The notes below the pieces were generated by a model. The model did not search any database, was not told where the DNA came from, and worked only from the letters and a program-made list of their open reading frames with translations. From Dysidea avara (taxonomy: Eukaryota; Porifera; Demospongiae; Dictyoceratida; Dysideidae), in assembly GCF_963678975.1 (NCBI RefSeq), contig NC_089276.1:21021226-21085225 (forward strand): a DNA stretch of 64,000 nt. The letters run 5' to 3'. The translations under genes were made by a program, and so were the position numbers. Positions 11,955-22,709 of the stretch are shown one piece after another. The first letter of the stretch is position 1; each line of letters starts with the position of its first letter.

Positions 11955-12238
11955 GTTAATATTAATTACTTGACTAACCTTTGACGTGTCCAGGGAGGTG
12001 CAGCACTGGTCGCTCTTCGCCACCGACCAACTGTTGTTGGTAGTGGTGGTTTTGGTATGTGTACTTGGTCCCGGTTGCTGGGTTTGATTTAAAGAATTTT
12101 CTGTCTTAAGATTTCTTTTTGGGATCAATTGCCTACCGGGTCTTATATTTTTATTTTTCAGATGTGCTGATACTTGGGCAGGGAAGGACTTTGGTGCCCA
12201 GAGGCATTCTACGCACCAAAGGCCTTCCTTTAAGCCAT
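11955..12238. repeat. Split direct repeat B, outer copy
   Basis: Nearly identical in direct orientation to 13411-13694. It contains the phrases GACGTGTCCAGGGAGGTGCA and CCTACCGGGTCTTATA. Minus-strand frames found in both copies look alike only because the DNA is duplicated. Confidence 0.85.
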
Positions 12239-12505
12239 GATTGGGTCTAAATACTAAAACAACCATCCTAGAGACCAGGTACTATCACATTCCCTCTATC
12301 AGGAATGGAGATGCTGCGAATGCAGCTAGAGCTTTTAAAAAGCTCTGTTTTTCAGAATGGCGAGACCAGCATTGGCACTGGGCGGCCGAATGCTGATCTG
12401 GATTCTGAGAAGTGTGGAAGAGGCAGCATTTGCTAAGAAGCAGTGTGCTACACTCTTCGCAACGAGGGGCTGACACTGACCAGCTGTGGCAGAGCTGCGT
12501 GCCAA

Positions 12506-12715
12506 GACTCCTGTTGGGGGAGGTGGCATTGACTCATGAGGGGGGGGGGGGGGGGTCACATGCCAGGCACTCCCGTTCTTGTATCACATCTGTTGGGGGA
12601 GGTGACATTGACTCATGAGAGTCGCATGCCAGGCGCTCCCTTGCTTGAATTACACCTGTTGGGGGAGGTGACATTGACCCATGGAAGTCACATGCCAGGC
12701 ACTCCCTGCCTGCAG
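12506..12715. repeat. About 64-bp tandem repeat with a poly-G interruption
   Basis: Three to four units share CTGTTGGGGGAGGTGACATT, then GACTCATG, CACATGCCAGGC and ACTCCC. The first unit carries a run of more than 15 G. A partial unit (CTGCCAGGCACTCCCTTGC) recurs near 12857. The array lies between the split repeats of the DIRS-type element. Confidence 0.8.
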
Positions 12716-13410
12716 TGAGCAAAGGAGTGCATCGTGTGTATCAGTAGCTGTAACAACAACAAAACAAAAAATACAGTATGCAATATTGGCTAATAACTGC
12801 AACAGATTTGGCATGGCAGAGCTGTGGAAGTTCTGGTATTGGTCCGTGATACAGTCTCCTGCCAGGCACTCCCTTGCGTTTGGCATCGCTGCTTGGTAAT
12901 GGTCCATGATAGTCTCCAGGCTATACTACCACTTAGCATTGGCAGTATAATAGGTTCACCTGCAGGGAGCTAATGAGTACATCAATGCACAAGTATGATA
13001 GTATCATGTGATGACAATACAACAGAGGCGCAGTACTGGCTAGTTGTGTCACCACCAGTGTGCCTGCTCGAAGGAGTGCTACCACTGAAGCGATTAATAG
13101 AGGGTGGAGTGCAATGTATATGTATATATATGTGTGTGCTATACCCTGTATGTGGATCAACCACGTACATTTTTATTGGAATTTATTGTTGTAGGCATGA
13201 TGTTGCTGTGAAAACTGGTATTTGTGCATAAGAGGGTTGGGATGGGAGGGTAACACTTGTCTAACAACTAATGCCACGTGCTACTGCGCATGTGCTAGGA
13301 TTCTTATTAGTGCGTCGTTATTCTTATTAATGTCTCGTGTCTAAGAGTGAATGCTCGAGGCCGCCATCAAGTTCAACATTAACTTTGTTTAAAGGTATTT
13401 TAAACTACAT

Positions 13411-13694
13411 TTAATATTAATTACTTGACTAACCTTTGACGTGTCCAGGGAGGTGCAGCACTGGTCGCTCTTCGCCACCGACCAACTGTTGTTGGTAGTG
13501 GTGGTTTTGGTATGTGTACCTGGTCCTGGTTGCTGGGTCTGATTTAAAGAATTTTCTGTCTTAAGATTTCTTTTTGGGATCAATTGCCTACCGGGTCTTA
13601 TATTTTTATTTTCCAGATGTGCTGATACTTGGGCAGGGAAGGACTTTGGTGCCCAGAGGCATTCTACGCACCAAAGGCCTTCCTTTAAGCCATA
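13411..13694. repeat. Split direct repeat B, inner copy
   Basis: Direct copy of 11955-12238. A C-rich tract at about 13707-13732 follows it. Block C (13249-13286) lies just before it. Confidence 0.85.
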
Positions 13695-14073
13695 GAAAGG
13701 TGAGCCCCCCCCCCCCCCCCTCCCCCCCACCAGGCACACAGGTGGGTGGGGGGAGAGACCTTTCAACCAAGTATCTAGATTATGTGTTTTGGAGATACCG
13801 GCTGTTTGGGAACAGCACTTATGGCAGGTGTGCATGCCAACAAATTGTGTAGGTCAATCGTTATAGCGTGAAGCCACTTTGCGGTAGTGTCAAGACAAGC
13901 ACGGTAGCAACATGAAGTGACTGTACAACACTATCAATATGACATATGCAGTACTAGTAGACAGTCCTTAGTACATATAAATACACCAATTACATGCTGA
14001 GGTTGTCAAAAAGGAGTCAGTGATGACCAGCTGCGATGATCTTGGACATATTTGCTACCTCACTGGGAGGAGG

Positions 14074-15000
14074 TCAGATATACCTGTTAAATGCGTTGCT
14101 TTTCCAGCGGCCAAGAATTTGTATGTGAGAGTCAGGCAGTTTGGCTAGAGATGCAGACGTTGCTGCCCCAATCCGAAGGCTATGTGAGTTATAGCGGCGC
14201 TTATCGAGTTTGAGGCTGACCATCAGGGACTGGAGGCCTGCACGAAACATGGCTCCCGTCCAGCCATTTCCTTCTTCAGTGATGAAGAGTGGGCCTGGTT
14301 GTTCACTCCTTCTGCCGAGGTATGAAATCATTGCTTTTATTGGACATACCAAGCTATCTGTGGCACCCATGTGCACCTTGGCACCCTGCCTGAATGGGTC
14401 TGTTTTGGATTCTTTGAGGGACAGTTGCAGGAGACGGGGTTTCTTCCTGTTGTCAACTGCAATATCCTTGAGAGATAGGTGTCGTGATGGATCATAGGAG
14501 CCTTCTGTAGGAATTGTAAACTCGCTGACTCTTAAGAACCCAAAAAAAAGGCAAGACAGCACATAGCCCAGAGTGTGGTATTATAATAGTAAGGAGGTTT
14601 CTTTGATAGGAGGGCTTTTATGTTATAGAGCATCTGGATGGTAATCGGCAGTCGGGTTTTTCCTCAGTGCATGCCTGCTTGGCGCTTTTTGATTCCCCTT
14701 AAGATGAGATGGAGCCTAGGAGTGATTTGGCGGTTGAAGTGGTTATGAAGCCCCTTGCATACATGCATGTGTCTAACTGCTGATAGATACACCTTGATAG
14801 TTCCCTGCGAGATGTTGGAGGTAGCTAGGTGCGATATGAACAGAGTTAGGGTGCACTCGGATGTTGGGATCGGGTGAATCCTTGCCATTTTGCAGAAGTT
14901 AACATATCGTCTTCGTCCAGCCGTGTAGGTGTTTCTGCTGGATTTGGCCAGCCCATGATGTAGTAGCTTTTGGGCTTTGTTCAGTAGATTGTTGAGGTGA
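14074..15000 (-). pseudogene. Tyrosine recombinase (DIRS-type), broken
   Basis: The N-terminal core-binding part (LLHHGLAKSSRNTY, then RRYVNFC and a segment to KKRQAGMH) reads from about 15000 to 14664. A TGA follows, then the same frame resumes. A run of T near 14545 then shifts frame into the catalytic domain (to 14074). The first arginine is in FLRVSE, a lysine in KESKTDP, H-x-x-R in HSLRIG, and the likely tyrosine nucleophile ends LGRWKSNAFNRYI. It would catalyse integration of a circular DNA copy. One stop and one frameshift make it inactive. Confidence 0.85.
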
Positions 15001-15206
15001 GTACTCCTTGGTAGGTCTACAAATGGAATTTAAGTATATATGTGTGGCCTTGTTTGCAAGTGTCTATTGGGATTTTGTAACAAGAATGGCAAATAAATTA
15101 TCAACTAAGTTAATCATACAGCAATTACAATGAACAGCATAAATCAATTACACTGAACAACAAGTGTGTGGTCAATTATGTTGTAGCATTGTTTTATGTG
15201 AGCTCA

Positions 15207-16090
15207 TTAAGTATGTGGTTTTTTATTTCTTGCAGGTGGAGACCCTTGCAGTGTATTGATGGTTCGCTTGAAGTGACGAAGAAAGGAGGGAGAAGTCCAG
15301 TCTTGTCTCCGGGGTGATATGAGCTTCAACAGTGACATTAGGATTGATGCAGGGGAGCGGCAGGTGTGAGGGTGTAGCTTTAAGAATTCTGTTGATCTGT
15401 TTCTGGATAACTGGTCTGCGGCAGTATTCGACGTGCCTGGAATATGGCAAGCTGAGATCTTTATATCAAAATGAGCTGAGAAGAACCAGAGACAGCGTAA
15501 GAGGTGCATGACCATTATTTCCTTTGAGGATCCTTTGGTAATGGAGTCAACAACACTGCTGTTGTCACGGTGGAATTCCACTCTGCTGCCTGATAGTAGT
15601 GGTCCCCAAATAGCGCAGCTTAAAACAATTGGTGCTAACTCCTTCGCCATTACGGTATGTCGATTTGTGCCCAGTCTTTTGACCATGCTAGTTGCAGCCA
15701 CTGAAATCCAAATACTGCTCCACAGCCCCAGGACCCTGATGTGTCTGAGGAAATTATATAGTCTGGAGTGGAGCCGTTGATAAAACTGAGCCTGTTCCAA
15801 TGTGTGATGAAGAGGTGCCACCACCTAAGATCTGCGCGGAAGCCGCTTGTGAGACGCGTAAAGTGAGATAATTTTTTGAGGCGAGCTGCTAGTCTGTACA
15901 TTCTGGACACAAAGGTCCTTCCTGGTGTTACCACCTTAGTGGCATGCTGCAGCAAGCCTACCAGGGATAAGATATCCCTTTTTGGTGTTTTTCTGCGAGA
16001 TAGCCAAGCTGAAACTTGGTTCTGGATTCTTGAGAGTTTTTCATCAGGTAGGCGGGCCAGCATGAGTTGAGTATCCAGAGAGATTCCCAA
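15207..16090 (-). pseudogene. Reverse transcriptase thumb and RNase H region, frameshifted
   Basis: From 16090 the frame gives FLGISLD and then the RLPDEKL thumb typical of DIRS elements, followed by the RNase H start (IISSDTSGSWGCGAVF). A one-base shift near 15655 moves to a second frame carrying KELAPIV, HRDNSSVVDSI and HIPGTSNTAADQLSRN, which supply the remaining RNase H acidic residues. It ends near 15207. The palm/YxDD region is not here. Confidence 0.8.
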
Positions 16091-16095
16091 AAAGG

Positions 16096-16470
16096 TTAGA
16101 GATTGGGGAAGGGGCTTTCAACCTTCTCTAGGGCAAGAGGGTAGTTCTCTACTGTGTTAGGGTGTTGAAGAGCACAACTCAGGTTTTGCTTGACGGATTT
16201 CAATGGAGTTAATTGCTCTTTGAAGCCAATGCGAAAGCCCTCTGTGATACCGGAAATAAAAAAGTCGACCAATGGTCTGTTAGGGTGATCTACCAGCAAT
16301 TTTTTCCAGTTGCTTGCATCTAGTGGTGTGTTGACTGCCCTGGCCGCAGGTGGTACTTTGACATCAGATAGCTGGTGGCTCAGGTGATTGGTCCAAGATG
16401 AGATCCAGTCACTGTAGTTACAACGCAAGTCCTTAGTGTGCACACCAATAATATGTTGTTCCGACAACAC
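16096..16470 (-). pseudogene. N-terminal polymerase segment of the DIRS-type element
   Basis: The frame contains TPLDASNWKKLL and LVDFFISGITEGFRIGF, the stretch that precedes the reverse transcriptase palm in DIRS polymerases. It then runs into the thumb region within a few bases at 16090-16110, and in another frame. The whole palm has been deleted. Confidence 0.75.
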
Positions 16471-16623
16471 TGCGAGGGGATAAGGTGTCGATAATTAGAC
16501 TGTCAGCATTGTGCATACTTATCACCACACATAATATTGCATAATATTATATTGACTAAATAGTGTTATTGCACAACAAATCATATGGAAAGAAAAGAAA
16601 CTACTATCAGTATTGGCCTAAAG

Positions 16624-18297
16624 TCAGTTAACAAAGAAAGGAAAAAACAACAAATCAATCAAGTCAAGATTGGTTGTGCTGCCTGTCCTTCTGCCTGTAT
16701 GGACACTGGGAGGCCTTGTGATTCTTGTCTTGGGCTCTGGGATTATGAACATATCGGTAGCAAATATGCTTGAAGCGGCAGGGCGACCGAGAGCATCCAT
16801 TAGGATTTTCGTTCCAGTCCAGGCAAATTGGTTGGTATTGATATTGGCGTTGTGACCGTTGGGAAGGTTTGAAGCATAGGGGGTGGAGCCTGCCTGCTGA
16901 CGACTCTGAATAGCCCTTTCTGGGGAAGTCATATTCCAGAGTGTAACATCTATAACAGACCATAGAGCATTCTGAGAGGCCGATGCTTTTAGGCGAAAGC
17001 GACGATCATAAATAACCCACTTGCCTTCGCGACAGTCCATTGATGCCCCAATTATTAGGCTCTGGTATCCTAGGAGGTCAGCAATTCTCTAGGGTTTATG
17101 GTGGGAAATAATTGCCATATATACTGCAAAGCACTGGATCCAATCAATTATATCTGTCACTGTAGGAAGTCGCTTGCATGATGCGACCTGCCCTTCATTA
17201 ATGTTGAGGTCAGCTGAGTCCAGGTGGCTTGGCAGAAGTTCTGCCATCTCAACAAACAATCCATCCTCCACGCGCTTCATCAGTCTGGATGGGATGGGAG
17301 GGAGGCCATTACTTATTAACACTAGTGGGCATGACTTCTCCGAAGGGGATGTATCATCCGAATCATGGCTGTCAATGCTAAGGAGATCATCGGAATCTGG
17401 ATGGACTTCCAACTGCCGGATATGAGGGAGTTCACAGCCATCAGTGGACTCGTCTGCAGAACAGGACACAAGAGACAATGAGAAGGGTGGGGGTGGGGAT
17501 TGAACAACGTCTGATTTTTTAACATTATATGGCCTGCATTAAGTAAACATAGTAAGAGGCTTAGGCATGGTATTATGAGATACCCCTTGAATGAGGCTAG
17601 AGCATGGTGCATACTACAATTGGAAGGCTTTTTTTTTTTTTTTTTTGGAGGAACAGTAAGAGGCTTAGGCATGGCGTAATAAGGATGGCTATTAACTGAA
17701 GGCTAGAACATGGTGCGGGCTACATAAAGTATGGTGTACATATAAAGCATAGGCTTGTGCATGGTGCGCCTTACAAGAAGCCTTTACATGGTGCGCGTTA
17801 TAAAGAAGGCTTTGCATAGTGCACTTTATTATTTTGTAAAACGAAACATTACACGGACATAACACGCACTACTACATGACTTACCAAAATCCTCGTGGTC
17901 GGCGTCTCCTTCGTTGGAACTGTCGTCCGTCTCAGGAGTAGGCGTTGTGCGAGTAACGCGACGACGGGTTGCTTGGCTAGGCTGGTCTGTGTTCTTCTGC
18001 TTGTGACGACTTGCTCTCTTCTGGCGTGTAGAGGAACTTGGGGTGGCCTCCCTCCGCAGACTGTGGCATGCCCCTGACCACTGCCGACACGATGTCCGGA
18101 ATGTCAGCAGTTGTTAAGGGACGCGTCTTTGATCTCTTCTCTCGTCGGGCTCCGGGACTTTCAGCTTGTCTTCCCCGCTTCGTTCCTGCCTTAGCGGAAG
18201 ATTCGGTGGCGGGCGAGACAGCGGATGATCTAGTTTTTAACAGGAGGCTTCTTAGGCGGGGATTTCTTCTTCTGCTGAGCGTTTTTTCCTGTTCCAT
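16624..18297 (-). pseudogene. Gag-like region of the DIRS-type element, in pieces
   Basis: Three frames in order. 18297-17977 is a basic N-terminus ending in a LTTADIPDIVSAVV motif. 17478-17089 is acidic, then LPPIPSRLMKRVEDGLF and TDIIDWIQCFAVYM. 17040-16624 with its overlapping frame 16963-16664 encodes KWVIYDRRFRLKAS and a cysteine/histidine cluster (CLDWN, GCSRSPCRFKHIC, H, C). Stops and shifts separate them. 17540-17830 between pieces is a degenerate repeat of AGGCTTAGGCATGGTG-like units, possibly an insertion. Confidence 0.65.
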
Positions 18298-18354
18298 TCT
18301 TTACGGACGATTTCGATTTCTTTCCTACTGCCTTCGTAGGCATCTTGATAACTT

Positions 18355-18530
18355 AGTATTCATTGTAATTCTAGCACTTATTGTAACTTACCACTTACTG
18401 TAATTTAGCACTAGTTGTAACCTAGCACCTATTGTAACTTAGCACTTATTGTAACTTAGTACTAATCATTATTGTAACCTAAATTATAGGCACTTATGTT
18501 ATTGTAACTTAAACTAGGCACTTATGTGTA
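18355..18530. repeat. Degenerate 17-bp tandem repeat
   Basis: About eight units of TTGTAACTTAGCACTTA with drift. Just after it is CCCTGTTGGGTGTTTGCTAA and an A/T-rich AATAAATAAA tail, which resembles the 3' end of a LINE. Block C of the DIRS-type element follows. Confidence 0.7.
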
Positions 18531-19243
18531 CGTACCTTGTACATTAGCGTAAAAACCCTGTTGGGTGTTTGCTAATCAATAAATAAATAAAATAAAAATA
18601 AAACAATTGATAACACTTGTCTAACAACTAATGCCACGTGCTACTGCGTTTTGCCAATTTTTTCTTCACCTTAAAAGCAATTGATTAAGTAACATATAAA
18701 GTTACTTATATACCAAAAAGTATGATAAGTTGTAGAGCTGTTAGGAAGAGATACTTGACTGAGCTTGAGGCTATTGATTTCTAAAGTTATAATAAAGTTT
18801 CATAGAATTTGACATAGCTTAGAGCCATAATGGCGTAATCTTCACATCCAGTCTTGTACCACAAGTTAATACTCCCAAAACTTTGGGGAATGCTTGAACA
18901 AAACTAGATGTAGAACCACCAGATGGGCGCTTATAATAACAGACTCAAGGTAGGGTCTAGGTAATACTGTAGGTCAAGATTCATTCGTTCAAAATAGGGA
19001 TGTCATGGAACTTGTGAGCCCTCTCCCAAAAACTGTCACTCCCAGTAAAGTTATCATTACAATGCTGTGACAGAATTGATGCAATTTGACAACAATGCTC
19101 AGGGACAGATAAGCCGCAGATTTAGGATTTACAAAAGGGGGGGCTAACTCAAGGTGCTAATCTCTCATGTCATGTGAAGGTATGTGAAGCACACCAGCAT
19201 GCTGGAACTAGGTGCTATTTTGGAAGACATTTCCACAAATCAT

Positions 19244-19341
19244 TTAAAGCATAGCCTTGCTCGTGCTATATGAAAAATAAAGCACTCGGCGCTTGGCCTT
19301 GTGCTTTTATTTTTCATATAACACTCGCGGCTATGCTTTAA
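19244..19341. repeat. Near-perfect 98-bp palindrome
   Basis: TTAAAGCATAGCC ... GCTATGCTTTAA closes a hairpin whose stem continues through ATATGAAAAATAAAGCAC. The loop is short and GC-rich (TCGGCGCTTGGCCTT). No coding role is seen. Confidence 0.75.
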
Positions 19342-19559
19342 CATAATACGTATTGCCATACTTAATGACTGTACATGCAAGTAGACAAATCAGTTATTAA
19401 TGAAGGCCTTTTAAATAGATCAAAGTATACTAACTGCTGGCTACTTGCACAGTGGGGGCACGGAAGGAGGGCAAGAGGCTGTTTTAAAAATTGCAAAGGA
19501 AGGTGTAGGGATGAATTAGGCCAAATTATGGGCCATTCAAGTCTCAAAACTGCAATATT

Positions 19560-19800
19560 AAGGAAAATGCCTACCTTACCATTATAAGACCATTGTTAGA
19601 GTATGCTGGGACCCCTATCATAAATACTTAATATAATTGTGACATCAAAAATCCAATGATGTGCTGCAAGATGGGTTATTTCCGATTATACAGTAGTTAT
19701 CGTAGATATATTACACTTTAAATGGCCAACCCTATACAAGAGAGAAGACATATTAATAGATTAAGCCAACTCCATAACATCAGCTCACTCCTGCGATAAG
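19560..19800 (+). pseudogene. Highly decayed LINE reverse transcriptase fragment
   Basis: Fragments in shifting frames recall the thumb region that is intact at 52811-53704 (minus): RPLLEYAG, then CCKMGYF for the RAARWV position, and RRYITL/MANPIQERRHINRL for the WPSLQHRR position. Stops interrupt it. This is a dead relic. Confidence 0.5.
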
Positions 19801-21227
19801 ACTGATTTATCCACATTTATGGTTGGGTCCCAATGTATTATTATGTCACATTAGTTGTCCTACATGTAAAGCAGGTATACCAATGCTTTTGTTTGTACAG
19901 CGCGTTGAAGGCACTGGTAGGGAAGATTCACTGAATAATTGAGCTACATTCCTGTCAAAACCACAGACAAACAATTAGTGTTTGCATCATTAATTTGCAG
20001 AATGGCATAAGCAAAAATTCATGTTTTTTTTTCAAATTAACATCACCATGTATGCTACAGGGTACATAGCTACTGTACATGGTGTCTTGGCCTCTGTTTC
20101 CCACATTAAAACATTTACTGTGGAGAATGTCCTGCATGTAGGGTAGGTACCAATATTAGCAATTGCACACCTCTATAATGTAGCTATTAGCAACAACAGT
20201 GTGGTGAGTGTAATGTGTCAAAAGGTTATTGATAAGGCTTGATTGCAAATATTCTTGATTGTTGGTAATAATAGAAATCAAAATGTAGGTGATGTTTACT
20301 TGAATTCTATTAAAACAAATAAAATTCCACCCTGGAACACTTTTAAAGTGTACCATGACACCTCAGTACTCAGAGAGCACCTTTGGGAGTATTGCAACCC
20401 CTTTGTAATACCTTTCAAGTGGTCCTAGAATATTCATAGGGAGTACTATGACACCTTTCAAAGGAATTTAAACAGCCATTAAAACACCACCATAAAAATG
20501 TTTGGGATACTCCCTATTTTTAACAGTATAAGGAATTGATTTGTGCTCCATATAATTATATATAAATTAATTTTCACTATGTCAAATATGGTTGTCTATA
20601 CTAATAATAGATACATGATTTCACTCAAGGAATAGCATCAATTAGCCAAACTGCTTTGAATATGTGTGTGGCACTTCAAGTGTCAACATGACCACGTAAA
20701 GGATGTATCACAACCACTATAGGATGTGTCATTACCACAATCAGGATGTATTATGACCACTATTAGCATGTCCCGAATTGCATTGATAGTAAACAATTTA
20801 ATCACAGGAATTACATCAATAAAAAATTACATCAATAAAAATTTACATGCATATATGCATGGTGCTATTATATGCATGTATGCAATTATATGCATGTATG
20901 CTAAAACTCATACATAACCATATCACTGGCTAATTGCACACCATATTTGCATGGAGTGTTGTTGCTGTTTACTTAGTGCAACTATTTTACTAGGTAGTTG
21001 ACTATACAGTAAATTAACAAGGACAAATTAAAGATGGGAGAAGGTGCAGATCAACTGGAGCTCTTCACTCCAGGAGCTTATGCCTGCAGAGTAGTTATAG
21101 GATCCATTCCAAAACTAATAATACTGGTATGTATAACTGCTTAATGTTTATTGAATGTAGAGAGGATTCCCGATCCTATTAAAACCCCAAAGGAGTCCTC
21201 TGGGATTTTCTTTCTGCATTCCACAGA

Positions 21228-22709
21228 TAGGGTCCGCAATCCAAAAAATCAACTTCTACAAATCAATCCCCCTACCATTGTGGGATGTTCATTGTAGTAT
21301 CCCATTGCTTGATCCACCATGAAACCGTAGGCACGATTGTTATCTTCACAGAAATATTGTTTTCAGTATCTCGCAAGATGCAAACTTCATTTTTAAAATT
21401 TCGTGCTCCACACAAAGGACCGGATGAAACTTGCTACTTAGCCAAATCGTATCCAGAGTTGTTGTAGTTGAAAACTACGCACAGAAATAAGTAAATGATT
21501 TGCTGGATGCCCGGCACAGGGTTGCTTTCTTTGAAAAAACAGACAAAGAGATACGAAGTTTCGAATTCAAACTACCCTACCACCCAGGGCAAGAGAAGCC
21601 AACTCTTCCTCATAGTGTTTCGATACGGTTGGGTGCATAGTCTGTCTATGCTGTTAGTTTGGAAAAGATCTGAGACTTCTCACCATCTGGGTGACGAGTG
21701 TCAAAATTTTCTGCAGCATTAAAGGATTGTGTCACGCTTTCTAGCCATTTCCAGCGCTCCTGCAACCACAACAATCATCAATTATAAACTAAAACTATGG
21801 CAAAAGATGTCCCTGAACGTTTGGTAGCAGCGGTTGTCAATTATTATTTCATCCACGGCTTCCACGCCTCGTTCTAAGCTATGCATCAAGGGAGGCAGCA
21901 AAATCGTCCAAATTTGACTTCACCTCTCACGCTCCACAGCAGCTTCAAATCTTCACTAGATCACCCTACATCACTATTATGCTGCAAAACATCCAAAAAC
22001 AAACCGAAAAAAGTACAAAATCTTTCATTTTTGATTCGAGCTGGGTGGAGCTCCTGGTGAGCTGCTGGTATACTGCATCATATGAAATCACAGAAACACC
22101 AACTACTACTACTACTACCAAACGTTTTGATCCATCATTCTAAACAAAATTAAGTGACCAGTGTGGCATCAGAAGTACTGGAAAGCGCTTTGGTACCGTT
22201 GAGAGAATCCCTTGAAATGACGCACGAAAATTTTGACGTTCTTCACCCAGATGGTGAGAAGTCTCAGATCCTTTCCAGACTAACAACATAGACAGACTAT
22301 GCATCCAACCTTATCACATCACTATGAGGAAGAGTTGGCTTTCCTTGTCTTGGCTGGTAGGGCAGTTTGAATTCGAAAATTTGTGTTTCGGTTTCTGCTT
22401 TTTGAGAGAAAGCAACCCTGTGCCGGGAACCCAGTGAATCATTTGCTTATTACTGTGCGTACTTTTTAACTACATTAACTCTAGATAATATCTAGCTAAG
22501 CAGTAAGTTCTATCCCGTTCTTTGTGTGGAGCACGAAATTTTAAAAACAATTTTTGCATCTCACGAAATACTAAAATCGATATTTCTGTGAAGACAACAA
22601 TCGTGCCTCCGGTTTCATGGTGGATCTAGCAATGGGATACCACAATGAACACCCCACAATGGTAGGGGGATCGATTTGTAAAAGTTGATTTTTCGGATTG
22701 CGGACCCTA
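21228..22709. mobile_element. Foldback DNA element with 7-bp TSD, 1,482 bp
   Basis: It starts TAGGGTCCGCAATCC and ends GGATTGCGGACCCTA. Arms of about 500 bp are inverted over most of their length (21228-21740 and 22195-22709). Exact 7-bp repeats CCACAGA flank it (21221-21227 and 22710-22716). The loop contains an (ACT)n tract. No transposase is encoded, so it depends on another element. Confidence 0.85.

Larger units (their letters stand above)
11876..18724 (-). mobile_element. Decayed DIRS/Ngaro-type tyrosine-recombinase retrotransposon
   Basis: On the minus strand the order is gag-like, reverse transcriptase/RNase H, then tyrosine recombinase, as in DIRS-group elements. The terminal sequences are split repeats. 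Block A (11879-11954) and block C (about 13249-13286) are separate at the left but fused as C-A at the right end (18610-18724). Block B (11955-12238) recurs directly at 13411-13694. All frames are broken and the reverse-transcriptase core is missing, so the copy is dead. No methyltransferase or hydrolase frame was recognised. Confidence 0.8.
18725..21220. other. Intergenic stretch: relics and short tandem repeats
   Basis: Apart from the palindrome and LINE relic listed separately, it holds a degenerate repeat of about 27 bp at 20685-20770 (AGGATGTATCACAACCACTA type) and two short tandem repeats at 20805-20905 (ATTACATCAATAAAA and ATTATATGCATGTATGC). No exon is recognised. Confidence 0.5.

Noticed and set aside
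12285-12907. Overlapping proline- or glycine-rich frames
   Set aside because: They are produced by the 64-bp tandem repeat and its poly-G run in several frames at once.
11937-13835. Repeated protein starting from a GLKEGLWCVECLW motif on the minus strand
   Set aside because: Both frames lie in the split direct repeat B of the retrotransposon. There is no known domain, and similarity reflects DNA duplication.
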